A DNA stretch of 64,000 nt from positions 8,971 through 72,970 of the forward strand of contig NZ_DASPLO010000012.1 in NCBI RefSeq assembly GCF_035627495.1. Reading direction: 5' to 3'. This DNA comes from Methylocaldum sp035627495. Its GTDB lineage: Bacteria > Pseudomonadota > Gammaproteobacteria > Methylococcales > Methylococcaceae. The notes under the pieces were generated by a model. The model did no database searches and was not told where the DNA came from. It saw nothing but the letters and a program-made list of their open reading frames with translations. Positions 26,187 through 35,854 of this stretch are shown here, piece after piece. The translations under genes were made by a program, and so were the position numbers. Numbering within the stretch: position 1 is the first letter of the stretch; every line of letters starts with the position of its first letter.

Positions 26187-26532
26187 CTAGAGCGTTTTCT
26201 GGTCTGGTGTAGCGCCCGCATGGCGGGCACTACACGTCTTAGTCCCGTTCGGACGCCCCCGAGCATCGGAGTCCGGAACCGGAATCGCCCGAAAGGGGCG
26301 CGGCGACCGAGGCACACGGAGGTGCCTTCGGTCGGCCCCGGTGCCGGACGAGACGCGCAGGATCAGGGCGTCCGCCGGGTGTCCTTTCTTTTGGTTCCTT
26401 TTCTTTGGACAAGCAAAGGAACCCGCGTGCGGGGCGGCTCCCCGCTCTAAAACAAGATGCCGCGACAAGCGGCACCTTGGGGTATGCTTCCGGATATCGC
26501 TCATCGCTACATCTTACCGAAAAATGCTCTAG
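26187..26532. mobile_element. MITE-like element with 26-bp imperfect inverted repeats
   Basis: A 346-base segment bounded by CTAGAGCGTTTTCTGGTCTG... (26187-26212) and its inverted counterpart (26507-26532). The two 26-base ends agree at 20 positions when one is reversed. CTAG is repeated just outside the right end, possibly a duplicated target. The inside is GC rich with further palindromic pieces and no credible gene. A non-autonomous element is the simplest reading. Confidence 0.5.
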
Positions 26533-27033
26533 CTAGTTGTTTCCCATCGAGATTTGCGTATAAGGCTATGGGTTCAGACCCTCCACGATGTGAGGCCGGT
26601 CGGCAATAGTGGACGCCCTGGCGCGCAGATTTGATGCAGACGCATGCGGACTCCGGGATATCGAGACCGGTCTCAAAGGCGTAGAACAAGGATCTTTCCA
26701 CTTTCGCCGAAAGCGCTTGATCTCAACCGCCAGGGGTGACTACATACAGGTCATGAGCGTAGAGCAGATTGAAAGCCTTTCGAAGCTCTTGATCCCGCCG
26801 CTGTCTCAGAAATTCATACCGAACGCCGCGGGCCTCGCCCAGGCCAAAGGCTTTATTCCATTGGTTGACCGGGCAGGATCTTACCGATGCTCTCAGACAG
26901 ACAGCCGGCCAGTTCAGGGGACAGGTGACCGGTTTTGGCCGAAAGCGCCTATCAACGGATCGGCGGTTCGCGACCCATTCCGGTCATTCAAGCAGCACAG
27001 ATAAACACTGTTTTTACTTCGAACAAGCCTAAT
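26533..27033. other. Non-coding stretch with one unidentified broken frame
   Basis: No intact gene is recognised in these ~500 bases. The reverse strand between about 26740 and 26880 reads NKAFGLGEARGVRYEFL then RQRRDQELRKAFNLLYAHDL before a stop, which looks protein-like and may be a fragment of a lost gene, family unknown. The stretch lies between the MITE-like element and the DUF4062-STAND gene. Confidence 0.35.
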
Positions 27034-30000
27034 TCAATGTTTCTTAGTCCTTCTCCATTTTCGGCGACAAACGGACGTGGTCGAGGCTTGCTGTGGCGTG
27101 CGTTTGTCCAAGTCCAGCAATATCTCGCGCGCCTGTGGGACGTTAAACTCCAGCATTCTCTCGAACAATGCAGTGCCCTGTGCCTGGTGGGGAGCACCTA
27201 AATCCTGGAGAACCAAGGCAATGGTCACAAAGGACTCGCTCATTAAATAACGGGATGAGGCAATATTCCCCATATCCATTCCGGCGAAATCGAGAAGGAT
27301 ATTGCAAACCTTGTATACACGTTCGGGTTCTACGTGAACAAGCTCTTCCAAACACTCACCCACGAATTCCGCCGATTGATAGCTAAGAATCGAGGGATAG
27401 TCGCAGAGGGTGTCGAGTAGTTCTCGGCTGGCCCAATCAGGAAGGAAACCTCCGAGACGGAAAATACTGGCAAGAGCCCTGAGGACAGCTTCATCCTGGT
27501 CTTCGAGCAGTTGCAAGAGATAGCCATGAACAGTGTAGCGGTGCTGAGATTCCCGCCAAAGATGCGCTATCGAGTGAGCGACACCCACACGGACGGCACG
27601 TCGCTTTTCGTTCGTTTCATCTCCATGGATGAGATCATTCAACCATTCGGCAATCCAGCATTCATCTGGGAACCAGACACGGCGCAGCATAACCAATTCG
27701 CCCATGCCTTGAGCGGCTGTCTCCCCGCCCTCTTTGAGCATCCTGTCTAACCAATGCTGGGCTACGTCCGGTTCGATCCAGTGCTGACAGTGCGCTAACA
27801 GATGCGCCCCTTCTAACGTATCGAGGATGGACGGATAGGTTAGGAACAGCCCGTTCAGGAATGCTTGCGCACGGCTGCGGTCGGCGAGATGCAGCCACTG
27901 AAGATAGTGGAACATGGCGATCCAGACGCGGGGAGATTCGGGGCGAAGCAGATGTCTTTGCAAGATGCTCAGCCAGTGATCCGTCCTAGGTGGCTGCGCA
28001 AGGAGACAGGCTTTCGACAAAGCCGCCAATATCGGGTAATTCCCATGCGGCAAGATCCTACCACCCGCAAGGTCCCAAAGCAGGCTGCCCTGCGCTTTTT
28101 TGCTTTCGTCATGCGACTCGCATGCCTCCTCTGAAGATTCGCCAGCGGGAGCAAGCCAAGTCTCCAGAATGCCGAACAGAGGTTCGGGCAAGGGATGATC
28201 GGCATCAACGGCCTTCTCCACAGCCCTCGCTGCCGGGCGGCGGAAATGTTCACTGGCAAACCCTTTCTCTGCCAACTCCAAGATAAGACTATAGAACGCG
28301 TTGCGGTCATAGTTGGTTTTGGCCAAAGCCTCGAGGACATCACCCACCGGGATTTCGTTGTGTCCAGGCAGCATTTGCCGCACCAGCCGAACCGCACGCT
28401 CGGGGTCCCCTTCCGCCAACTTTGCCAGCTCTCGCCCCGCCTGAATAGCTCCACCTTCCATCCTCTTTCTCGGATGGTCCCAACCGTATTCGTCCGTCAA
28501 TTCGGAAAACAGGTTGAGTACATCTTTATCTTGTGCGGCCTCCATCTGCTCGGCACTGACTCGGCTGCCGATCTCACGAAAACCTGAAAACCACATATCA
28601 CGGTCATGGAGGTCAGGAAAAGCCCGTTCCTCTTCCTCCACATGGCGGCGGCAGATCGCGCTCATCCGTTCCCGTGGCAGGACCTTAAGCAACCGCAGCC
28701 TGTACTCCCGTGTCCAGCGTATACGATTACGCCGAGTCTTAGCGTCATCATCCGGTACATGGCTGTAGCGGTTCCAACTCCGGAGAAGCTGCTCCAGACG
28801 CAGGAACTGCCCTGCGTCAAGGTGAGGGACCAGAACCTGTATCAGTTCCTTGGTGTTCCGATGAACGTCTGAATGTGAGCCTAGGACCAGTCGCCGTGGG
28901 TCCGCGCAAAGGAATTCGAGCGCAACATCGGGGTGGATTTTTACGATATGGGCCATGCCTTTCGCCAGGAGGCGCTGCACGAGCATGAGGTCGATTCCCT
29001 CATTGGCCTTCTGGAAGGCGAGAAAAGCGTCGGGCTGGCATTCCGCTAATTTTTCTACTGCCTGGACCATGGCGGTTAGGAAAGGCCGTTCGATGCGCGT
29101 TTCCCGTTCATCGTCAATGCCATCGATCAAGCTTAAGCCCTGTCGGTATCCCACTACGAAGAGATGAGCCTCCCGCGCAGTAGTGGTTATTACCTGTACG
29201 AACCAGGGCCAGACGGCATCTAAGAAGGCACCGGCGGCGGCTTCCGCCAGGGCGGGCAGGTCGTGCAACTCATATCCCTCCAGCAATTTACGACAACGTT
29301 TGAACTGGTTCGATTCTTGCCAGAGGTCCTGAAATGGGGTTTCGCTTTCTGCTACTTGAGTCTCCACGTGGGGTTCAGGCGGAAACTCCTTCTCCCACTC
29401 CCATCTGAACCAAGTCGCGATCAACCGCGGAGCCTGTTCGGGCAGCTGCATGCTGACTACACCGGCCAGATGGTTCACGGCCCAAGCCGCCACATCGGTC
29501 CGGGTCAGAATGCGGCAACAGCGGTCCACTACGTCGGTCTGCCACCCACTGATATGCTCTAACACCCGCCAAGTGAGAACGTCCTTGTCCGCGTGGGGGA
29601 GCCAGTGGTCGTCGATCAGATGGAGAACGCTGGGCTGATCAAAGTCGAGGGCTTTAATGAGGATGGGCACTACCGGCCATGCCTCCTGTGCTGACCTGAC
29701 TATGATCATGGGCAGGTGAGTGGGCGAAAGCCGTGCAAACCAGCCCTGACTGCCGACTACGGCGGCAAGGATGCGGCTCTGATGCCAGGCATCATCGAAC
29801 CTCTGGAAAAACAAGGCAGCTTCGGCAGGTTCAGGGTCCTGAAGCTGGCCTAGGAATTCGATCAACAACATGCGCAGGTGGAGGCGCAGTTCGGAATCCC
29901 AGAGTCGGCGGATTTCGTCCCGATAGGCGTGTCGGTCCACCGCTCGCATGTAGCCTAGAGCATGCCAGACTTGGGGACGTATACGTAGACTGTCTTGCCG

Positions 30001-31479
30001 CGCCAATACGGCTTCCATTAGTTGTCCGGCTGCGTCTAAGAAGGTTCGTGCTCGGACAAATTCAAACAGCGTCTGATGACGGAAACCGATACGTCCCCTT
30101 TCCTCAATCAGGACACCGGCCGCTTCCAGTTCCAGAATCACGGCATAGCGGTTCTCGAAGGCTGCCAGAGGCAGCCAAAGCACTTCCTGGTCCGCCATAC
30201 GCTCGGTTAAGTCCAACAACAGGCGACGGCGGTTGCCACTGGTATCACAAAGAACGGCCTGCTTCCACAGCGATTCAAGCATGTGCTGATAGCCTTGCAA
30301 CAGCTCGGCCTCGTCGGTGGTCTTGATCAGACGTAGGAATGTATCTAGGGCATGTGGGGAGCGCAGATCCTCCCGCATGGTTTTATTCCAAGCCGCAGTC
30401 CGAACTCCATGGGCTTGCAGGGCAGCGTCTACCTGTTCCCAAGCAGGCAGAGCCAAGGTCAGGAGTTCAGCCTCTAGATTTCGCAGGCGCGGATCGTGGC
30501 GATGCTCGAACACTCGGCAGGAGGCTACCACATGCACGTTATCCAACCCGGCTAGATCGCGGATCAGTTCTAGCGGAACACGCAGGCGACTGGAATGCTG
30601 TACCACCAAGTCGGCCAGCGCATCGAGCTGATCCAACAGCACTACCACCTTGCTCTCCCGCGCCAGGGTACAGATACAATCCACGGCGGCCGCGGGTAGG
30701 CCAAGGTATTCCCCTAAGCCGTTCTGATCCTGAATAGATTCGGGCAGAAAATCTAGCTTGATGCCGAGAGCTGGAATGGAAGCTGCTTCGAGTTGCTGCC
30801 CCAAGCGGGCTAGCAAGGCCGACTTGCCGCAGCCAGGCTCGCCCACCAGCAAGGTCAAAGAGTGGATATCACCTTCGATGCGTTGCATCAGAGCATTCAG
30901 CTCCGGGCGTTCCAGCCATTGACCGTTTGACAGGGAGACCTGCCAAGTCAGCAGATCGGAGGATGCGCGGTGGAACAGGTTACGCAGCTCGTCAGTGGTA
31001 GGTGCCGGATTGCGTAGCTTGTCAAACGCTCGGTCAATACCGGTGCTGAGAGCACTGATTAACCCCGCTTCGTCAGAAAATACGCCAGGCCGTCGATCCC
31101 TGCTGACCTCGTCACGAAATGCCGTGATCCTTTGCAGCTTTTCAGGATGATTCATATCGGACAAGGCAACATCCGGAATGCTCGTGCGCAGCAAGACAAT
31201 CGTCGGAATCCCCTTAGCCTTCGCTCGGCGATATTCCAGATGGGTGATCGAGAGGTTCTCTGGATTATCCGCCTCGGGCTGGTGGCCATAACGGTGTCCA
31301 AGTATGAGTACGTAAATGTCGCAACCCTCAACGTCTTCCAAGCAGCTCTCACAGACCGTCTCACTGTCGGGGGCGTAACTGTGGACAGGTTGATGCCCCG
31401 CAGTGATCAGCTAGTCCATGACCGCCTGGCGTTCGGCTTTAAGGTCGAGAAGGGTGGAGGAGACGTAAACTGTAGCCAT
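27034..31479 (-). pseudogene. DUF4062-STAND NTPase (Avs/NLR-like), interrupted by in-frame amber codon
   Basis: A very large gene (about 1480 codons). From the ATG at 31479 it reads MATVYVSSTLLDLKAERQAV, then M-D, then TAG at 31413-31411 where the family has tryptophan (MDWL), then LITAGHQPVHSYAPDSET and an open frame to 27034. The start is a DUF4062 domain (CDIYVLILGHRYG, ITHLEYRRAKAKGIP). A STAND-type NTPase follows: Walker A GEPGCGKSALL (about residues 213-223), Walker B KVVVLLDQLDAL (about 277-288) and sensor-like VVASCRVFEHRHD. The remaining ~1000 residues are helical repeats, a likely recognition arm. Re-initiation would need a TTG at 31341 without a clear ribosome site. Related proteins are NLR-like anti-phage candidates; defence here is inferred. 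Confidence 0.75.
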
Positions 31480-31813
31480 CAGCATCTTTCTTGAGTGGAA
31501 TGCTAATTATTCACTTAAAAGAGCTATAAATTGTATTTCCATCTTACTGTGGATTTAGGCTTGAGCGTCTGTTCCTGGCCCAGTCTGTCTAAAAACGTGA
31601 AAATCGAAAATCTAATGGAGAGACTCAACTGGTTTTTGCCTGAACCTCCTGCCGAGGTGGAGTCAACGATTAAGAATTCACCCGGTTTTGACAGGTTAAT
31701 GGAGTAAATTCCACGTCAGAATGGCTCGCTCGTGAGTTTTTACACAGCCTGGGCCGAATGCGGTCCCTCTGAGGCTGGAAATGACGTTAGGCCGCAAAGA
31801 TCAAACCCGCTCA
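31480..31813. repeat. Intergenic region with dispersed repeat (copy 2)
   Basis: Between the STAND gene and the RES toxin there is no gene. From 31746 to about 31929 the sequence, covering the flank and the 3' end of the RES toxin, closely matches 13132-13303. The part nearest the STAND gene (31495-31560) is A+T rich and probably holds its promoter. Confidence 0.6.
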
Positions 31814-32539
31814 TCAGAAGTCAAATACCCAGCTTTCCCGATCCAACTGCCGCTGCAGAACGATCCGGTGCGGCGGTTGGATCAGCAGGGTCCAGGTTTG
31901 CTGGTGGTTTCGGTAAGGCTCCTTTACCGATTTGAACGGCTGTGGCGCCAGCACGGCCAGGCAGAAACCGCCGGGCGCGCGGACCGATTCATAGCGAATC
32001 AGACCGATGCCGGCTTCCCGTGCGTGTTCCGCCAGCAATTGCGTTCCCGCGTAATCGACAGGGTGCGTCCAGGATTCCCGATCGGAGGCCAGGGGCGGCG
32101 CTGAAAGATCGATGGCTTTATGGGCGTCCACATGAAATTCGAACAGCGTCAACTCGACGCTCGCGGAGCGGCCCGACAAGCCTTCGCTATCCAGCCAAAA
32201 CCGCAGCCGCCAGTAGCTGCATTCGGCGCAGGCCGTTCGGCGGTCCTCGGCGCCGTAAAAAACGCCGGGGTCGGCGCGTCGGCGAAATTGCGACCCGCCC
32301 GGCAGCGGCCAATAGCGGAAAGGCGTTGCCAACAGCCAGTGCAAGCCGTGGGCCTCGACGGGCAGGCGGGGCTTGGCTTCATCGAGGATGTCCTCCAGCA
32401 GCGTCTGATCTTCCAGATTGCCCGAGGTCAGGTGCATGGTGGCGACCCGATGCTGGGCCTCCACCGCCCGCCAGCCGTTCCCCCGCCAAGGGCGGGACTC
32501 AGACGCGAGCGCGGTGGGCGTCCAGATATTCGCAGGCAT
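31814..32539 (-). CDS. RES-domain toxin
   Basis: A 241-residue RES-family protein, named for conserved Arg, Glu and Ser. It contains WRAVEAQHRVATMHL near the start, AFRYW-like segment ATPFRYWPLPGGSQFRR, CSYWRLRFWL, the glutamate region VELTLFEFHVD and RYESVRAPGG. RES toxins degrade NAD+ or modify metabolic enzymes with it, causing growth arrest. The ATG at 32539 lies inside the 3' end of the antitoxin gene (41-base overlap), the usual antitoxin-first coupled arrangement. A broken copy of its 3' end lies at 13.2 kb. Confidence 0.88.
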   Translation of the reverse strand: MPANIWTPTALASESRPWRGNGWRAVEAQHRVATMHLTSGNLEDQTLLEDILDEAKPRLPVEAHGLHWLLATPFRYWPLPGGSQFRRRADPGVFYGAEDRRTACAECSYWRLRFWLDSEGLSGRSASVELTLFEFHVDAHKAIDLSAPPLASDRESWTHPVDYAGTQLLAEHAREAGIGLIRYESVRAPGGFCLAVLAPQPFKSVKEPYRNHQQTWTLLIQPPHRIVLQRQLDRESWVFDF

Positions 32540-32879
32540 GTATCAGGCCGTCGACGCGCTTGATGACCTCCATCGGCCGCTGTCCGTCGAAGGCGCGGTT
32601 GGTCGATTTCAACCAGCTTCGGGCCAGCTCGTCGTCGCCGCCTACCAGCGAGGACAGCGAACGATACAGGCGCACGAAATGGGCGGCCAGCTCCCAGGGC
32701 TTGCCGCCTTCGGGAAGGGCGTATCGGCCGTTCAACAGCCGGGAAGCGGTCGGTTGGCTGGCACCGATGATGCCTTTCAGATCGCTGGGACCCAATCCCA
32801 GGCGGCGAGCGGCCTCGATCACCGCTTGAGTGAGGACGCGTGAGCGGTCTGTAGCAGGAGCGGAAGCCGAGCGTGTCAT
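32499..32879 (-). CDS. Xre-MbcA-ParS (DUF2384) antitoxin
   Basis: A 126-residue antitoxin. The N-terminal half is an Xre-like helix-turn-helix (AARRLGLGPSDLKGIIGASQPTASRLL), the C-terminal half the toxin-binding MbcA/ParS/Xre domain (AHFVRLYRSLSSLVGGDDELARSWL, FDGQRPMEVIKRVDGL). It should neutralise the adjacent RES toxin and autoregulate. The ATG at 32879 is preferred because GAGGG lies 9 bases upstream; the frame extends to 33008 without support. A+T-rich sequence upstream (32890-32960) fits a promoter/operator. Confidence 0.9.
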   Translation of the reverse strand: MTRSASAPATDRSRVLTQAVIEAARRLGLGPSDLKGIIGASQPTASRLLNGRYALPEGGKPWELAAHFVRLYRSLSSLVGGDDELARSWLKSTNRAFDGQRPMEVIKRVDGLIHACEYLDAHRARV

Positions 32880-33098
32880 GGTGTCGTCCCTCATTTGCTT
32901 GCCGATATATTTATTCTCAGGAATAAAATTATCACAAAATATCTTATGTGAATATCCATTAGAGGGCGGCGTTTGCAAAACCAGCCAGGAATTATTGGAA
33001 CTCTTCATGCATCTACAGGAGCCCCCGCTTTCTCGATGCGAAAAATTCTCAACCGGCTGACAATCCGAACCTCGTTTTCCCTACTCAGAAGATTGGCC

Positions 33099-33314
33099 AT
33101 GAAAGCAAGCGCGCGCAATCAGTTGAAAGGCATGGTCAAACATATACAAAAGGGCGCGGTGAATTCCGAAATCGTGATCGAATTGGCAGGCGGTGACTCG
33201 GTGGCCGCCACCGTAACCAACGAGAGCGTGGATTCGATGGGACTCCGCGTGGGCGATACGGCGTGCGCCGTGTTCAAGGCGGGGTCGGTCGTTCTCGGGG
33301 TTGCGGCTTCTTAA
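33099..33314 (+). CDS. Mop-like molybdopterin/molybdate-binding protein
   Basis: A 71-residue single Mop/TOBE domain: SARNQLKGMVKHIQKGAVNSEI, VIELAGGDSVAATVTNESVDS and VGDTACAVFKAGSVVLGV match molbindins, which store molybdate in the cytoplasm. AGAAGA lies before the ATG at 33099. It stands alone between the toxin-antitoxin pair and the acyl-ligase gene; no molybdate transporter is adjacent. Confidence 0.92.
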   Translation: MKASARNQLKGMVKHIQKGAVNSEIVIELAGGDSVAATVTNESVDSMGLRVGDTACAVFKAGSVVLGVAAS

Positions 33315-33374
33315 CCGCACTCTGTTGACTTACGGTCGGTATTCGCCCCCCTAACCCAGAAAGGCCAAAACCAC

Positions 33375-35813
33375 ATGGATTCGCTAGCCGTATTCTTCGA
33401 TCAGCAAACCAGGCTTCACGGCTCCCGGACAGCCGTTCGCTACCGGCCGAGATATCGGACCATCCGCTGGAGTTACGACGAGTTGAGGGAGCACGTACTC
33501 GGACTGACGCAAGCACTGTCCGCACATGGCGTCGAATCGGGAGACCGGGTCGTTCTTTGCGCCGAAAACTCGCCGTACTGGGTCGCGGCCTTTTTCGCTA
33601 TCCTAGCCCGTGGCGGAGTGGTGGTTCCGCTGAATCCGAAAAGCACACCGGACCAGATCAACCGGATCAGCAAGTCCGCCGAGCCTAAGCTCGCCCTGCT
33701 GTCGTCCTCGCTCGTCTGGCCCAATGAGGCCGTGCCTTTCTTGCCGGTTGATTCGGCCTACCCCATTGACGAAGCTGCGGCCATTCGGGATCGGACCATA
33801 TTCGAGAAACCCGGCGAACTTGCCGAGATCATCTATACCTCGGGGACTACCGGCGATCCGAAGGGTGTCATGCTCTCTCATCGAAATCTCCTGGCCGATC
33901 TCGACGCCGTGGCGAAAGCGGTACCTTTGACGCCCGACGATCATGTCCTCACCTTGCTCCCGCTGTTTCACGTATTCGGTCAAATGACGAGCCTCTTGTG
34001 CTCGCTGCACAGCGGATGCTCGGTCACCTACCTCGCCGCCCCGACGACCCGCGCCATCCGCGAAGCCCTGACCCATACGCCGGCGACTCATCTGGTCGTG
34101 GTGCCCGAAGTGCTCAAAACGATGATGGACCGTCTCGAAAGCCGGCTGGGCCGAATGCCGGGTTTTCTCCGGCGCGTGCTGCGCGACCGCATCCGCTCCC
34201 GCATCTCCGGCACGCTGCGGACCATCGTGTGCGGCGGCGCGCCGCTCGATCCGACGCTCGAGGAAAAATGGTGGAACCTCGGCTTCGAAGTCCTGCAAGG
34301 CTACGGACTCACCGAAACGAGCCCCGTCATCAGTACGAACACCTCCGCTGCCCACCGTACGGGATCGGTCGGAAAACCCTTAGACGGAGTCGAGGTCAGG
34401 CTCGCTCAGGACAGCGAGATTCTGGTCCGCGGCCCGATCGTGATGCACGGATACTATCGGGATGCTCAACGCACCGAAGCCGTTCTGGCCAATGGCTGGC
34501 TCAAAACCGAGGATGCCGGACGATTCGACGAAGACGGATTTCTGTATGTTTTCGGGCGCAAGAAATACATGATCCTCGGACCGAGCGGCGAAAACGTCTT
34601 TCCGGAGGATCTGGAAGCCGAGCTGAACCGCGTTCCCGGCGTCATCGACAGCGCCGTGGTCGGCTTGCCGAAAGACGGCCGGACCATCATTCACGCCGCG
34701 CTCCTCTGCGAGCCTAACCAGGCTGCCGGCATCGTGGCCGAGACCAACCGTCACTTGGCGCCGCACCAACAAATCATGAGCTGGTCGGTCTGGCCCGAAC
34801 CCGATTTTCCACGCTCCGTCACGCGCAAAGTAAAAAAAGAGGAGGTCATCAAGAAACTCGGCAGCCAGCCTGCCAGCCAAGCGCCCCAAGGCGGACGGAT
34901 CACGCCGCTCAAGCGGCTGCTGGCCGAGGTGACGCAAACCGATATCGGAGCCGTCGGCGATTCGACGCAAATCGTATCCGACCTGAATCTGGATTCTCTG
35001 CTGCGGATCGAACTGGTTTCGCGGATCGAGGACGAACTCGGGGTTTACGTCGAAGAAGTGCAAATCACGCCGGAGCTGACTGTCGCCGACTTGGAAGCGC
35101 TGGTGCAAAGCCAAAAGGGGCAAATGCCCAAGCTCGGCCGATATCCGCGCTGGTCGAACTCCGCCTGGGCCAGCCGATTACGTCCTTTGGCACAACAGAT
35201 TCTCTTCCGCTGGTGGCTTCCGGCCTTTTGCAGGTTGCGCGTAGACGGCGAGGAGCACCTGGCGAACCTCCCGGAGCCCGTGATTTTCATGGCGAATCAC
35301 CGCAGTTTCCTCGATCCCGTCATCGCAACCTGGGTCATTCCCGCAGCCGTTCGCTCGCGCCTCGGCATCGCGGCCGGCACCGAGGTACTTTACGGCGAGT
35401 ACGGGTGGTTTGCGCCGCTGGCGGAACTCACGTTCAATTCCTTTCCGTTTCCCACCCGGGCCGACGAAAACATCCGGCCGGGACTCGATTATACCGGCCG
35501 CATGCTCGATGACGGCTGGAACGTTCTGATTTTCCCCGAAGGACAACTGAACCGTTCCGAACGGCCGCTGCTGAGCTTGAAAGGCGGTACCGGTGTGGTC
35601 GCCGTCGAGATGGGAGTTCCCGTCGTTCCACTAGTCATCCAGGGGTCGGAGAAAATCCTGCCTCCCGGCGCGATCCTCCCGAAGAGACGGAGTCAAGTGA
35701 CCGTGCGCTTTGGGCAGCCTCTACGTCTGGCGGGAGAGGGATACGCTGACGCAACGGCGCGCATCGAATCGCATCTGCGGCATTTACTGGGAGATTGGGA
35801 AGGAAGCGAATGA
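33375..35813 (+). CDS. Acyl-AMP ligase / ACP / 1-acylglycerophosphate acyltransferase fusion
   Basis: An 812-residue protein with three modules. Residues ~1-500 are an AMP-forming acyl ligase: IIYTSGTTGDPKGVMLSHRN, LQGYGLTETSP and FGRKKYMILGPSGENVFPEDLE. Residues ~520-590 are an acyl carrier domain with the phosphopantetheine serine in LNLDSLLRIEL. Residues ~610-812 are a PlsC acyltransferase with NHRSFLDP (HX4D, with the histidine in NHRS) and FPEGQLNRSE. It could activate a fatty acid, hold it on its own carrier and transfer it to a lysophospholipid, resembling Aas in outline but with an added ACP. The substrate is unknown. It ends at 35813, convergent with der. Confidence 0.9.
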   Translation: MDSLAVFFDQQTRLHGSRTAVRYRPRYRTIRWSYDELREHVLGLTQALSAHGVESGDRVVLCAENSPYWVAAFFAILARGGVVVPLNPKSTPDQINRISKSAEPKLALLSSSLVWPNEAVPFLPVDSAYPIDEAAAIRDRTIFEKPGELAEIIYTSGTTGDPKGVMLSHRNLLADLDAVAKAVPLTPDDHVLTLLPLFHVFGQMTSLLCSLHSGCSVTYLAAPTTRAIREALTHTPATHLVVVPEVLKTMMDRLESRLGRMPGFLRRVLRDRIRSRISGTLRTIVCGGAPLDPTLEEKWWNLGFEVLQGYGLTETSPVISTNTSAAHRTGSVGKPLDGVEVRLAQDSEILVRGPIVMHGYYRDAQRTEAVLANGWLKTEDAGRFDEDGFLYVFGRKKYMILGPSGENVFPEDLEAELNRVPGVIDSAVVGLPKDGRTIIHAALLCEPNQAAGIVAETNRHLAPHQQIMSWSVWPEPDFPRSVTRKVKKEEVIKKLGSQPASQAPQGGRITPLKRLLAEVTQTDIGAVGDSTQIVSDLNLDSLLRIELVSRIEDELGVYVEEVQITPELTVADLEALVQSQKGQMPKLGRYPRWSNSAWASRLRPLAQQILFRWWLPAFCRLRVDGEEHLANLPEPVIFMANHRSFLDPVIATWVIPAAVRSRLGIAAGTEVLYGEYGWFAPLAELTFNSFPFPTRADENIRPGLDYTGRMLDDGWNVLIFPEGQLNRSERPLLSLKGGTGVVAVEMGVPVVPLVIQGSEKILPPGAILPKRRSQVTVRFGQPLRLAGEGYADATARIESHLRHLLGDWEGSE

Positions 35814-35854
35814 GCCGACGCCATCCCCGGCGGCATCGGCCATCCGAGAAGCGG

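Noticed and set aside
26239..26504. Frames of 78-106 residues within the 346-bp element
   Set aside because: They lie in overlapping frames on both strands of a palindromic, non-coding repeat.
26565..26600. tRNA-like GGGTTCAGACCC segment
   Set aside because: The T-arm loop does not fit TTCRANY and no acceptor or anticodon stem pairs with it.
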